DNA of 64,000 nucleotides from Gonocerus acuteangulatus (lineage: Eukaryota > Arthropoda > Insecta > Hemiptera > Coreidae): positions 44,263,871 to 44,327,870 of the forward strand of contig OX328123.1 of NCBI GenBank assembly GCA_946811695.1, given 5' to 3'. A program made the position numbers and the translations under genes. The notes under the pieces were generated by a model that worked only from the letters and a program-made list of their open reading frames with translations, was not told the origin of the DNA and did no database searches. Positions 36,029 through 47,460 of the stretch are shown piece by piece (within the stretch, counting starts at the first letter, position 1; each line of letters opens with the position of its first letter).

Positions 36029-37801
36029 TCATGTTTTTATTTTATTTATGTAGGATGCTGCAGCAACGTCCAAGGAAATCGCGCAGCAATACTTCTTTTC
36101 TTCGAATGAGTGTGTGATTGCTTCTGTTAGTCTATGGAGCTGGTGAAATGTAGAGTGTTCATTTTTGAAGCCAAATTGGTGAGTTGGTAATATGTGATGT
36201 TCGGAAATGTGGGACTGTATACGGTTATTAATTAAGGTTTCAAAAACTTTGCAAGTAGTGTTTAATAAAGTAATTGGCCTGTAGCTTGAGGGCTCATCCT
36301 TTGGCTTTCCTGGCTTTTGAAACATCAGGATGATACCATTTTTCCAAGTTCTTAGAAAATAGCCAGAACGCAGAGCGGCATTGAATAATCCTACTAAGAA
36401 GGCCAGGGCTTTTGTTGGGAGATTTTTAAGGACAATATTAGGGATTCGGTCTTCACCTGGATCTTTTTTGCGAGGAAGTTTCTGAATAACTGCTTTTAGT
36501 TCATTTAGGGAAATAAATTTAATATGCATATTATTCGGGAGTGTTTCATGGTTAAGATTTCCGGGTACATCATTTGGGTCTAGAATATTTCCAAGGTGAT
36601 CTGCAAATAAATTGCATTTCTCCTCATCCGAAGTTAGCAAGATATTATCTTTTCGTAGAGGTGGTGTAGAGATGTTAGGACGAAGAAGCCGTCTGGTTTC
36701 CTTCCAAACCCGATCATCGCCACTAGTTAGGTCACTCAGAAACTCCTGGTACTTATTTATTCTGAAGTCGTTCAGCTCTTTTTTAACTTTTCTGGCAAGG
36801 TGGTTAAAATGTGCTTTAGCTTCTGGATCCCGAGTCCTACTCCAGAGACGGCGCCATCTATTCTTTTCTCTAATTATATCCAAAATATTAGAAGGAATGA
36901 AACTGCGAGGTCTTTTTCGGGGGTCGCAAAAGTATACTATAGTTGAGACAGATATAGCGTCATATACAATATTTTTAAAATATTCCACAGCAATATCTAT
37001 TTCATTTATGGTGTTATATGATACTGGAATGATCAAATGTTCTTTTAGATGAGACTTAAAAATGTCCCAGTTGATTTTTCCGTTTATTAATTTTTCCATG
37101 ACTGGACGTGGTCTAAAATATTCTTGGGTGGACATTAAAACTGGGAGATGATCTGATTCTAATTCAAAAAGCACAGTACTCAGAATTGGAAAATTTATGT
37201 CTTTGGCTATTGCAATGTCCAATATATGTGGCTGGTAACCTAACTGGGAGGGGTAGAAGGTCGGCTCGTCGGCTGATAAAACAACTCCTCCAATATTAGA
37301 TATGTAATCCATGAGCCGCCTTCCATTCCTGTTGGTTATTCGACAGCCCCAGAGTGTATTCTTGGAGTTGAAGTCCCCCGTGAGGAGTGTTGGGTCGGAG
37401 TTGAAGACGATGTCCAGGTCTGATTCTTTGATTTGGTCTGTAGGCCTTAGATAGCCCGCCAGAAGGTTCACAGAGGTATTTTTCAGGTAAAGCCGAATCC
37501 CACAGCAGTCCAAGTCCGTAAAATCAGCAAGTCGCAATTCGTCATGTTTAACATCATTCCTTACTACTACAGCAGCTCCTCCTCGAGCAACGTTAGAGTC
37601 CCTATCTTTTCTATAGACTTTATAATTGCTAATGGAAATTTTGTCCTTATAAGTCAGGTAAGTCTCACTAAGGCAAGCTACGGGAATTTGGAGACGCTGC
37701 AGGAATTCCTTAAAACCCAGCAATTTATTTTTGAGTCCGTTGCAGTTCCAATTAACTATTTGAAGCCGGTCAAGAGGTAATGGTATGGGATGGTTAGCCA
37801 T
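36029..37801 (-). pseudogene. Jockey-like ORF2: APE endonuclease and N-terminal half of RT
   Basis: Starts with ATG at 37801, 166 bp after ORF1. Residues about 12-230 form an apurinic/apyrimidinic-type endonuclease: IVNWNCNGL (Asn), CLSETYL (catalytic Glu), RGGAAVVVRND, LTGDFNSKNTLWG (Asp/Asn), and ESDHLPVLM (Asp-His). This domain nicks target DNA. RT begins near residue 430 with KKDPGEDRIPN, then PGKPKDEPSSYRPITLLNTT (motif typical of the Jockey clade) and AISLDVAAA, the first catalytic Asp of motif A. A few residues later the family sequence ends and the frame runs on for about seven foreign residues to a stop. The YADD motif is absent, so it cannot reverse transcribe. The open frame over 580 codons suggests a fairly young copy. 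Confidence 0.9.
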
Positions 37802-37967
37802 GAGAAGCAGTGAAAAATTCTCCGAATAATTTAGTAATGAATGCCTTTATTTGAGGGATGTATGGTATTATAATTTCCTTAACAAAATTTATAATAAACT
37901 CGGTAACTGTGGAAGTATGATCTGTATTAGAGTCATTATTTCTTGGAGTATCTTCTTGGTTTCTAGT

Positions 37968-39180
37968 CTAGGGTTTCCTATGAGGCCAGGTTGGTACAGG
38001 AGGAACAGGACCATTAAACTGGGGTCGCAGACATTCAGGATCTGGTGGAGGAGGGGGTGGAGGCCTGTTTTCCTGGGCAGATTTCTTGGAAGACTTGAAG
38101 GAAGCATAGCGCGCAAATGCAAAACAGTTTTTTGAGGTAGCAGGATGTTCCTCGTCACAATTAGGGCATTTGGGGGTTTTCGCATCGCATTGAGAAGAAT
38201 GGTGGCCACCAGAGCAATATGTACATTTGATAGAGAGCCTACAAGATGACTTGCCATGGCCCCAAATTTGACAATTTGTGCAGCGAACGTATTGCGATTT
38301 TTTACGTGGCTCTACTGACACCACAGTATCAAGAAGACGGGTGAGTTCAAAAATTTGTTTGCCAGCAGCATTTTTTTCAGCAACTACTGACACTAAAGGA
38401 ATTGGTTGGCCTGATCTATTTGTTAATCTAACAACTTTGACTATTGGGTAGTTTGGAGACAGTTCATCTTTAATTTCTTGTTCAGAAAAGCATTCTGCTA
38501 CTCCTCGAATAACTACGTTCAACTTACGGTCATCTGGATGTACGTAGGTAAAATATTGGAGCTTAGCTTCATCAAAGAAGCGAGTAACAGCTCGGAAATC
38601 ATCTGTAGATTTAAGGGATATTTTCAGTTTTTTATTTACCAATTTAATATCTGGTGGGTCTTTAGTGAGTTGCTTGAGATCACGAGTAATTTCCTGAACA
38701 TTAATTGCATCAAATAAAAATATAGGTGGTATCCACGTTTTCCCAGAATTATTATTTGTATTTGAATTTATAGAATTTACAGTTGAGTTATTAATAATAG
38801 GTTCATTATTGGCTAAAGAGTCAGAAAGAGGTTGAAATCTATTATGTAATTGAATGGTGTTGACTTTATACCTCTTAGCAGTTGTTGAAGAATCGATATT
38901 GTTTCGACGCTTGTTCATACTCTCTAGGCTATCGATAACCATGTTTGAGGTTGCAGAGGCGGAAGGTTCGCTTTTCTTAGGAAACAGAAATTCATTTGAA
39001 TTAACAGCTGTTTCATCAATTAAATTGTTATTATCAATATAACCTGAATTTAAATGCTCCATGTTTTTGTTACCTTTTATGGTCTTTTTATTCAATTTTA
39101 CTTTAAAAGGATTGGTTTTACTTACAGACGGTTCTGCTAAGTCCTTTTTGTTTACCACTGGATCCGGTTTGTAGCGCATA
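37968..39180 (-). CDS. Jockey-like ORF1 (gag-like RNA-binding protein)
   Basis: I place the start at the ATG at 39180 (MRYKPDPVV), because the 12 codons upstream rely on a non-ATG codon within the repeated 5' UTR. The product is about 403 aa. It has a Ser/Asn-rich N-terminus, then from about residue 180 an alpha/beta region (INVQEITRDLKQL... KLNVVIRGV... IVKVVRLTN) matching the PRE_C2HC-associated nucleic-acid chaperone region of arthropod LINE gags. Next are three zinc knuckles: CTNCQIWGHGKSSC (C-x2-C-x4-H-x4-C), CTYCSGGHHSSQC and CPNCDEEHPATSKNC. The end is proline-rich. It would coat LINE RNA in ribonucleoprotein particles. The frame is intact and ORF2 follows in the same direction, as in Jockey elements. 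Confidence 0.9.
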
Positions 39181-39205
39181 CAGAGGTCGGTAAAACTGAA
39201 GGAGA

Positions 39206-39345
39206 GTGTCCTCAGCACCGATTTTCTTCAAAGTTTGCACTATAACGTATTTTGATGCACTAAACACGAATCCGTTGAAAAAAAAAGTTGCTCGCAACTA
39301 GGAAAGAAGTTATTTAAAAAAAAAGTTCACTGTTATGAAGGTTAG
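39206..39345 (-). repeat. LINE 5' UTR unit, copy in native (minus) orientation
   Basis: Reads on the minus strand AGTGAAC...CTTCTTTCCTAGTTGCGAGC, ...AACGGATTCGTGTTTAGTGC, ...GAAAATCGGTGCTGAGGACA directly upstream of ORF1. Matched in reverse by the two plus-strand copies below. Confidence 0.85.
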
Positions 39346-39602
39346 GGAAGACTGCCTTGGACGACTTTTGGACCATAGAATTCTTTTCATTTCTGCGAGT
39401 TGGATTGACTAGGGGTTTTGATGTTTTCTTGAGCGAGCGGAGCGAGCGGAAACGCATAGCACGTATGCCCAAAAGCGACAGTTTACGACCAAGTCAGCTA
39501 CCACAGGTGAGTCTAAATTTCAATTACACTTCGTCATTAAGGACTATTGCGCAGGCGCGTGTTTACATATAACCTGTTTACCCCGTCTTTTATAACCTCC
39601 AT

Positions 39603-39745
39603 ACAGTGAACTTTAGTGCTTAATAACTTCTTTCCTAGTTGCGAGCAACTTTTTTTTTCAACGGATTCGTGTTTAGTGCATCAAAATACGTTATAGTGCA
39701 AATTTTGAAGAAAATCGGTGCTGAGGAGAGTGTCCTCAGCACCTT
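39603..39745 (+). repeat. LINE 5' UTR unit, first inverted copy
   Basis: Plus-strand copy of the same 140-bp unit, ending in GTGCTGAGGA then GAGTGTCCTCAGCACC, a small hairpin made where the sequence folds back. The 39350-39600 spacer between the opposed copies is relatively GC-rich and contains GAGCGAGCGGAGCGAGCGGA. Confidence 0.85.
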
Positions 39746-39764
39746 TGGTCGTTTGTAACCCGCT

Positions 39765-39930
39765 AACAGTGAACTTTTTTTTTAAATAACTTCTTTCCTG
39801 GTTGAGAACAACAATTTTTTTCAACGGATTCGTGTTTAGTGCATCAAAATACGTTATAGTGCAAATTTTGAAGAAAATCGGTGCTGAGGACACTCTCCTT
39901 CAGTATTACCCAGAGGTCTCTTAGCCGAAC
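39765..39930 (+). repeat. LINE 5' UTR unit, second inverted copy with start of the leader
   Basis: Another plus-strand copy, which continues past the unit into CACTCTCCTTCAGTATTACC, paralleling the leader just upstream of ORF1 in the minus-strand element. A second LINE copy in head-to-head orientation, cut just before its ORF1, would explain it. Confidence 0.8.
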
Positions 39931-41150
39931 ACGTACACCGGATTTTCACTTAAATTTTCACTTGAAGCGTCCAAAGGCGGCGCACTTTCACATCGTTCGC
40001 AATACTTAATACGTCAAAATTACAAAAATACATACATTATGAACAAAAAGATGGTTTAAACTAGAAAAAACTTGAAATTTTAGAGACAATAAAATTGGAC
40101 ACGTTTTATACTTAGCTTGATCAGCTGTTTCCTCTGCTATAATTCTTAATGAAGGGTTTTTGAAGAAATTACTATTAATAATCATTCGTATTATTCAGCT
40201 GCAGTTAGAATCTACATATCTTGTAATATATCGTAGATTTTCAATAGATTCGGAGGACAATTCAAGCAGAAATAATTATAGTGACATTATCTGGTATTCT
40301 AACGACTATAAGCCCTTCCCGTTGTAGGGAGGGAGCTGCAGGCCCCGCTGAGATTTATACAGAAATTTCATTTACATTCATTTAGAAAGCCTTTTCTGTT
40401 AAAAATCTTTCTACATTTAAAATTTATTCTTCTTGAATATAGATTTATTATATCTTTCTTACAATGCCTCCATTTTTTGCAAACAATTATTCTCCTATTG
40501 TTTAAATGGATGTATTTCTGTTCCATATCTTCCCTACCACGTCAAACTATCGAATGTGAAAAAAATGGCAAAGAAGTGAACGAACATATTCGATACATTG
40601 AAGCAGTAATATATTGGAAAATGGTCTTAATTGATGCTTTATTTAAGGCATTAAAGGCTATTCTAAAGGGGTTAAAGTTCTCACATTTTGCGACAAGCCG
40701 TATCGTCCACAATCCAAGAGGAAAGACTCGAATCTGAAAAACGAGATATATCATATTCGATAGTTGAACATGGCAGGGACGATGTGTTTCCTTCTTCGTC
40801 ATTGTATAATATAGATCAACCTTTTAATGCGGGGTAACTTTAATATTTTTTTTTCAGAAAGAAAATCACGCTAGGATGAAAGTCAATTTTAGGCGATGTG
40901 TTAAGGAGTTTATTTGTACAAGAAAAATGTTTTATTTCTAATTTTCAAATCTTATTTCCTAAGATTATTTTATTATCAATGAAAAATACATTTATAAATA
41001 TTAATTTTTCTTGAATCATAATTATTTTTTTAATAATGTTATTTTAGTAATCTCCTTCTTCTTTAGGTTCCATTTCTAAAGTATATGAATTCTCCAAATT
41101 TGATGGTTATCCTGTGTCTTCAGACAACTTTATGCCCTTGACCGCTTCGT
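39931..41150. other. non-coding, no gene seen
   Basis: The mirrored 86-codon frames at 40477-40802 show no domain. A GGGAGGGAGCTGCAGG string near 40327 resembles REP-A end sequences. Nothing else. Confidence 0.45.
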
Positions 41151-41232
41151 AGCGGGTCCTCCTCCTTCATGGTCAATTTCTCGACCCGACGGCAAAAGTC
41201 CGATTCGCAGACACTACTTCATCCTTGCGTGG
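41151..41232 (+). repeat. REP-A terminus, solitary
   Basis: AAAAGTCCGATTCGCAGACA...CATCCTTGCGTGGTTCCGTT matches the left end of REP-A with substitutions. Upstream GCTTCGTAGCGGGTCCTCCTCC resembles the opposite terminus. Confidence 0.6.
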
Positions 41233-42127
41233 TTCCGTTACTATTAATATGTCAATAGTAGAGGACAAGAAGCAATCATTGGTGGGTTTTGATCTTTCGT
41301 AAATATATTGTTAACGAAAAATCAACTTTATCAGAAAAGAAGCAAGTGGGACGAACGAAAGGTTCTTAGTGCTTAGAAAGTTTAGAATCTGTTTGAGCAG
41401 GTCATTTTAATCCTGTTATACTTTGACCACCGAAGCTATAGAGATCACGGTGTTGGTTTATGTACCTTCAGAATGGAAGAGTTTATAAGCAGCTTAAATT
41501 TTTATTTTTTACAATAAGACGAAACGATCCTTAAGATCGTTTCGAATTTAGGCAAAGTTAGGAATTCCAGAGGTAGTTGATACAGAAAAAAATATTCTTC
41601 TCGTTATTTTTTTTTTTTATAGTTTTTCTATAAAGTCATCAACGTACATTAACTTGAGTACTTCTTGATTTCACTTTCAGTTTCAGACATATTATAATCA
41701 TGACACATGATACATTACACATCATAATATGTAAAGTATATGAAACATCGTAAAAATTTGTAATATTTTGCCTTTGAATTAATAACGGTGGATCATCTTA
41801 CTTCTAGAAATTTTATTTAAGCAATGCATACCATCTTTCTTTTTCCCTCTCCTTAGTAATATAGAAAATTGTCCGATATTATTTTTCAAACTCCACCTCC
41901 AAATAAAAAGATATAAAAATATTTTTCATTTATGAGTAGTGGCGTAATATTTGACGGAAAATTCTATTAGTGAGATTAAAATGATCCACTCAAGAATCAC
42001 TATTATTCGGGCGTTAAGCCCTTCCATATAAGTAAGAAATCATTTTATCGGTCGAGGAAGGTGTAGAATAGCGCGTTGTCAACGATAAACGTCTTTGGAA
42101 TAGGAGCAGTTTATATATATATATTTC
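41233..42127. other. non-coding, no gene seen
   Basis: AT-rich. A short inverted repeat CGAAACGATC-cttaa-GATCGTTTCG lies at 41520-41544. No coding evidence. Confidence 0.5.
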
Positions 42128-43710
42128 TTTATGACTGCCATTAGGTCATTAGCACCGTCGTCATTTTAGGAACCTAAATATGCATTCTTGATTCGGATTA
42201 AAATTGTATGAAAACGAAAGAAAAGTTTTTAAATCTAAATTTAACCTACAATATACTTAAAATATTGGTTGTATCCTCTTTAAAAAAATACCGGATCAAC
42301 CATACAAAATGACACTAAACCTAAACATATTATATTTACATATTTACAAGTACGTATTTACAATAAATACAATCACACTAAAAATAGTTTCACACACACA
42401 AAATCATGCGTTACTCACACATTCATTCAATAAGTTACTTTCACACAGATGAATATATACATGTTCAAATTTTGTTATGTTATGTTTATGTTATTTTAAA
42501 ATAATTCTTATATTTGGGGGAACACTAGTGTCTCGATTAGTCTTTTCACAGATGGCTCTCTCCTGCTTAAGATATCTCTCAGGGTATTTGGCAACTGATG
42601 CCGGCGCCTTGCTTGCTCGAGACTCAGACACTCCACCAAGATATGCATTAAATCCAGCAGAGCGCCACATCTCTCGCAATGGGGCCAACATGATGATATC
42701 CATGAGTAAGGCGCGTGTGACCAATTCTCAAGCGGGTTATCACTACTTCCTCACGTCTTTTTAAGGTACTTATGGGGCTATTGGCCATTACGGAGCTCTC
42801 AACATATTTAATAAATGCCTCTTTACTGTTGAACTCCTCCTGCCATTTATTCTTTACAAGGAGTTTCAAGTAACTCTTCACATCTTGTAAATGAATTGGA
42901 GAGGCAGGGTCAGCTGGCATAGCAGCAGCCTGCCTCGCCAATTCATCCGCTTTTTCGTTGCCCTCAATGCCAGAATGCTCCGGTATCCAGAGAAACGTGA
43001 CGGTCGTTCCTGCTGATTAAAAGGCAACCAATACATTGAAGACCTCATGCAGATGCGAGTCCTTTGAGAATTTGTTTTGGAGTGCAAGAAGTGAACTGTG
43101 CGAATCCGTGCACGCCAATATACTAGTGTTAAGAGCTCCGTAATGTTCAAGAGCAATTTGTATTGCTTGAAGTTCAGCCCTAAAGATACTGGTACGTGGG
43201 TTTAAAGGAACAGCAAGGCTTTTCTCGGTGTCAATGAAGATACCACAACCAGTTCCGCTGCTCGTTTTTGAGCCATCTGTGAAAATAATTGTGTGATCTG
43301 GGAGCTTACCAATACATTCATTATACATTGCCTTGTATATTGAAGGCGTAGTGCTCTTTTTACTCAATTGTGCTAGCGTAAGGTTGATGTTCACATCTGG
43401 GAGCACCCACGGAGCTGAGACTGGAGGTCGATTCTCCAATAGGTTATCCCAGGTGCCTCCATAGGTGAAACGAACTAATCATACCTATGATTAGTTCATT
43501 TCCCCTCACGGCCAACGGTCGGGTTATTATTCGTCTCTGCCGGTATATATTTAATTCTGCACTGTCTGAAATAATTTCGTGGAGGAAATGCCGCCTGTTT
43601 GCTCGCAATGAGTTTACGTATGACAGCGTCATTAGGCCTCTCCGATACCCTGGAGGTATATGTCCTGCCTGGATGGAATCCAGTGGTCTGGAGCGGAATG
43701 CACCATGCTT
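42128..43710 (-). pseudogene. 5'-truncated RNase H LINE, minus strand, frameshifted
   Basis: Read on the minus strand from about 43710: the post-RT region (PPGYRRGLMTLSYVNSLRAN...), a GNELIIG...GGTWDN stretch broken by a frameshift at a small inverted duplication (43465-43497), then ENRPPVSAPWVLPD leading into RNase H. The domain shows FTDGSKTSSGTGCG (Asp), FRAELQAIQIALE (Glu) and ACTDSHSSL (Asp). A stop and frameshift near 43017 precede the terminal motif, and the tail follows: REEVVITRLRIGHTRLTHG, C-x2-C, HILVEC. The 3' end at about 42130-42165 carries GGTGCTAATGACCTAATGGC, like the end of the 29.7-30.7 kb LINE (GGTGCCAATGACCAAAGCAG), so the two belong to related families. Not functional: no RT and at least three frame breaks. 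Confidence 0.85.
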
Positions 43711-43790
43711 TTGTTATTGTTTTCTTCTTTTCCTAAAAATAACTTTTTAATTGAGTTATCGCCTTTTAGCGTTAAACAATAAATAAAATA

Positions 43791-43832
<42 letters not shown>

Positions 43833-43885
43833 AAGCCACATAAGCTCCAGTTAACTACAATAAAAATTTATAACTATCTCCATAT
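43711..43885. other. short non-coding gap with (TA)n
   Basis: (TA)n at 43798-43827 precedes the piggyBac-like insertion. No gene. Confidence 0.6.
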
Positions 43886-43889
43886 TTAA

Positions 43890-44860
43890 CCCTCAACTGG
43901 TAACATCCAAATTTTACGTACGTTAAAAGTAACATGCGTCTGTGAGACGTGTGAATGGTAAAAAATGGTTTTGAGGGAAAATATTTTGAAAAAAACTGTT
44001 TATAATGAAGGTATAGTTTATTACAATAATTAATAAAGTAATTGTCATCTCTCCTTATTAAAATCAGGTATAAAAACAAGCAAACATTCATCGCTCTAGG
44101 AGCTCAAGTATTGCATTCTTTTGTTGAACATTCTAGCCATAATGGATTCAACATTTTATACATGTGTAAGCTGTTTGTGTTCTTTTTGAGTATGGACTTT
44201 AGCGGCGTGTTTTCTAATTGGAAAAATAATCACAAATTTCCTAAAACCTCCCAATTTTTCCTTCACGATCCACAAGCCCAAGAATATCTCGTACCATTTT
44301 CTCGACGTCATCTTGGGTGTTCAACAATTATCAAACGACGTCACCTTTTTTTATTAGAATTTTAGGTGGAATTACCCTTTTTTTTTTTTTTTTTTTCTTT
44401 TAATGCCAATGATTGAAATTATGTTGATCTATTCATTTACTATTGCAAGTAATGGAAACTCACTGACATCATTAACGTTGGGGATGAAATGTGCAATTGG
44501 TTGCGGAATGAAATATTAATAGAGAGGAAAAATAAATAAATTTTGTTTGAAATGGTTATTGTTGATTTGCTGCGTACCTCAATTGTAGCAAATAAATCGT
44601 TTCAAGTAATTCACGTCTGTGAGACGAACAGGAAAATGAGCGCTATTAGTAACTCGCGTCTACCAGACGTTGTACGTTTTACTTGGTGCCTTACTACTAA
44701 CACAAAATGCAATTTATCGGGTTCAAATTTCACTATCGTTTTTTACATTATCTAACGTGAGCAGTCACGGGGGGTTTAGTTTTACAAATAGCTCTAAACA
44801 CCACAATGCGGGAAAATACTATACCTAGGCGTCTCTCAGACTTATGTTACCAGTTGAGGG
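43890..44860. mobile_element. second piggyBac-like element, non-autonomous (971 bp)
   Basis: TTAA at both flanks (43886-43889, 44861-44864). Ends CCCTCAACTGGTAACAT and ATGTTACCAGTTGAGGG are perfect 17-bp inverted repeats. A palindromic motif GCGTCTGTGAGACG or close variant recurs at about 43927-43941, 44607-44621, 44652-44666 and 44829-44840. Frames inside (up to 107 codons) show no transposase motif I can defend. Termini differ from the 27.6-kb piggyBac, so it is a separate family. Confidence 0.85.
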
Positions 44861-44867
44861 TTAACAC

Positions 44868-45065
44868 AAGACTGTTAAATTGTTATGGATACCTGCCCAT
44901 TCAGGAATCACAGGAAATAAGGCGACCGACAAAGCAGCAAAGGAAGCAGCGCATATAGGAGGCACTGAGCTCTATGTCTATGAAGCAAAAGATGTAAGCA
45001 AGTGGCTAAATAGTAAAGTCCACAGCCGTTGGGATTCAATGTCTTATTGTGAAAGTTCAATTACA
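44868..45065 (+). pseudogene. LINE RNase H C-terminal fragment
   Basis: LLWIPAHSGITGNKATDKAAKEAAHIGG is the terminal RNase H motif of LINEs, with the conserved His and Asp. It is followed by VSKWLNSKVHSRWDSM and then loses similarity. It begins a few bases after the TTAA of the piggyBac-like element, so that element may have landed in an existing LINE fragment. It differs in sequence from the other RNase H copies in the window. Confidence 0.75.
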
Positions 45066-46589
45066 TATCTCATATAGTGGTTATTTGTTTCATCGTTAAG
45101 TAATTATGTGTAAGTCAAGAATGACAAATTCTTAAGCTGGTCAAAACAACTTCATTCCAAAAAAAATCCTGTCCACATCCTGAGTCGTATTGCTTGCTGA
45201 ATCATTACATTTAACCTTATTTTCATGGGGTAACAATTTTCAACGATCGAGCCCTGGAAATAGCTCCACAGCCAACGATATTCATGAAAAGCGAATACAG
45301 AATGAAGGATGATTAAGATGAAAATGGACTTGAAAATGGTAATGTGAGGGAAAGGCATTTATCATGAGGCATTAGGAAGGGCTTTGTTGGGGCTTTGGTC
45401 GTGGGAGGAGTAACTGTAACCCTTACAGACGGGGGTTACTGTAACCCCCGTCTGTAAGGGTTACATTGTAAGCCGTCAGACCTTGCCCTCCTGTCGAGGC
45501 GGATACATATAGCTGTTCACATGATAAGCGGTCACTTTCTATCATCACTAGTTTTCAGGTAACAATATTCAGTATCAGGTTACATGTTGCTAGTTCGTAG
45601 CGCAGGAAGCGTATAAACTAAACACTCTCCTCAGCAATGTTAGCACAACAATAAATACATAGTATCCATAAAAATCTAATCATTTTTTATTGGCATTTAA
45701 ATAGTATTTTTATATTCTGCAAATGAGATAATATAAAAGACGAAGTAGCTCACTTCTTATGAGAAAATGAACAGATTCTTCAGAAGATCTATACAAGATA
45801 AACTATAAAACATTTCCTAACAGAATGCAGACTTAGACAAAATTTTCACCAGATTGCGAACTTGATAGCCTAACCCAGTAGCAGGATGCAATGTACAAAA
45901 AAACATCTGCCTAAATGTGAACATATAAGGCTCATATAATGTAATTTTAAGAAATGTAATAGATAAAATATTTGTATAAATGACGCTATACAACCCATAT
46001 GTCGGCCATTGGGTGAAAATTACACAAACAGTCTTGATCTTTAGAGCTTTTTTATAAGAACATATACATATTATATTTCATACAATGACTACCTGAACTG
46101 ATAGGTAATATCACTAACATTGAAGCAACATTGAACTATCTATGCTACGGTAATTTTATTCAGCAATCAATATTCAAGACAAATTCCAAACTCTGCTCAA
46201 TCACATTACGCTATACTTGAGTTCACTATAGTCTAAGGGCGGTGAACTAGTCGCTTTCTGCCATTAAACACCCAACCCTTATCAGGATATAAGCGGTTTT
46301 GTGTGATATGCTTATTATGTTATATGCTTTAAACTAGAAATCAATATTGATTAAAAACGGAAGTATCACAAGAAGTCGATAAAAAAAAATAACTGGAAAT
46401 TTGGTACACTAAGCCGCCATGTAAACAATTTATTTTTTTCATTCAAAACTTTAGTAGGTCTTCTTCCTTATTGGGGAAACCCGCTTTTAACGCCGGCAAA
46501 TAGAAAATATCACCCGTCAAAAATAATAGATTACAAAAATAACTGTTCGATTATGTGTGAGTCTGTGTATAAATATATGTCTGTTTGCT
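45066..46589. other. non-coding; contains a perfect palindrome and LINE scrap
   Basis: Near 45800-45835 TTTCCTAACAGAATGCAGACTTAGACA may encode the FLTECRLRQ tail block of a LINE. A REP-like GCGCAGGAAGCGTATAAACTAAACACTCTCCTCAG string is near 45600-45636. No gene. Confidence 0.4.
45415..45465. repeat. 51-bp perfect palindrome
   Basis: Arms of 25 nt (TGTAACCCTTACAGACGGGG plus GTTAC and its exact reverse complement) are separated by one T. GC content is higher than in the surroundings. It could extrude as a cruciform or form an RNA hairpin; it does not look like a Rho-independent terminator, which is not expected here. Confidence 0.93.
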
Positions 46590-46905
46590 CTCTAGCTGAA
46601 GGGGAAAAAGATTTTTCTTGGCCTTTCGAGTATATTCATAAATCTCGAAACTGCTTGGGAAATCGTAGTAAATGAAAAGCTACTTTTCGAAAGCTTATTT
46701 TTCCTACGAATATGGTTCTTATTCGATTTTTGGTAGAGCGATTTCATTCCGAGAAGTCGGTGCTTAAATGAAGTAATTTCCGCTGAGAATACTGTTAGCT
46801 TCCTGCTGTTTCTATTCTATGCTTACCACATGACAGGCGGGATGAGAACGGAAACAAGCTTAGATGAAGCATTTTTTGCAAGGCGGACTTTTTTTAGATT
46901 ACTGA
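46590..46905 (-). repeat. REP-A-related fragment
   Basis: The right edge reads GAAGCATTTTTTGCAAGGCGGACTTTTTTT, a decayed inverse of the REP-A start AAAAAGTCCGACTCGCAGG; GGGATGAGAACGGAA lies just inside. At 46915-46985 a TCGGATCC...GGGGGAACCTGC and CATGACGCAATCCGGATGTGCC stretch resembles the REP-A right end in reverse. Confidence 0.5.
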
Positions 46906-47025
46906 GTTTTAGTCGGATCCTCCCCCCTCCATAGGGGGAACCTGCTTGTAAGGTCGTACTCATGACGCAATCCGGATGTGCCGTGTAGAAAACATTACAT
47001 TAGAACACATAGATCTCGAAATAAC

Positions 47026-47028
<3 letters not shown>

Positions 47029-47075
<47 letters not shown>

Positions 47076-47090
47076 ACGGATATATATTAC

Positions 47091-47132
<42 letters not shown>
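47029..47132. repeat. (TA)n flanking the Penelope complex, left
   Basis: Two TA tracts (47029-47066 and 47094-47132) separated by CACACACAACGGATATATATTACGG. The Penelope sequence begins immediately after. Confidence 0.95.
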
Positions 47133-47136
<4 letters not shown>

Positions 47137-47210
47137 CCACTTTTTCTTGTTTGTTTTTCTGGCAGGGGGTCGATAAAGCAGTACACACTTTGTTCACATT
47201 AACTGCTTTA

Positions 47211-47282
47211 TTTGTTATATTTCGCCCGACATGTTTCGTGCCTTTTCGCACCTCTTCAGGGGCTTTCCTATGTAACAATATT
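47211..47282 (-). ncRNA. hammerhead-ribozyme-like motif in copy A 3' terminal repeat
   Basis: The minus strand carries the same core as 52054-52124: CTGAAGA (complement at 47253-47259), a GGTGC...GCAC helix II, GAAAC and the palindromic ACATGT before the predicted cut. No core substitutions. Confidence 0.7.
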
Positions 47283-47460
47283 TCTTTTGTAAATCCAAAA
47301 CTTTAAATTGTTTACACTAATATACATATCCTGTCCCTAAATAATTTACATTTCAACATATAATTTTTAATCTTAATCTTAATCCTACCTTATCAAGAAG
47401 TCCTCTCGTCATGTTGTCTAGCTTGAGTCAGGCGTAGTACTGAAAAGTCATCTGTAGTAA

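Larger units (their letters stand above)
36029..39240 (-). mobile_element. Jockey-like LINE, 3'-truncated, with ORF1 and partial ORF2
   Basis: Minus-strand element with 5' UTR (about 39181-39345), gag-like ORF1 and ORF2 with endonuclease and the start of reverse transcriptase. It stops abruptly at about 36046 in the middle of RT, so the catalytic YADD region and 3' UTR are missing. LINEs usually lose the 5' end; loss of the 3' end implies a later deletion, recombination or replacement by the unrelated AT-rich sequence at 36029. Confidence 0.88.

Noticed and set aside
36612..37052. 146-codon plus-strand frame
   Set aside because: Antisense shadow of the LINE ORF2, which has clear endonuclease and RT motifs.
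37889..38257. 122-codon frame overlapping ORF1
   Set aside because: Overlaps the zinc-knuckle region of the gag-like ORF1 in another frame and has no motif of its own.
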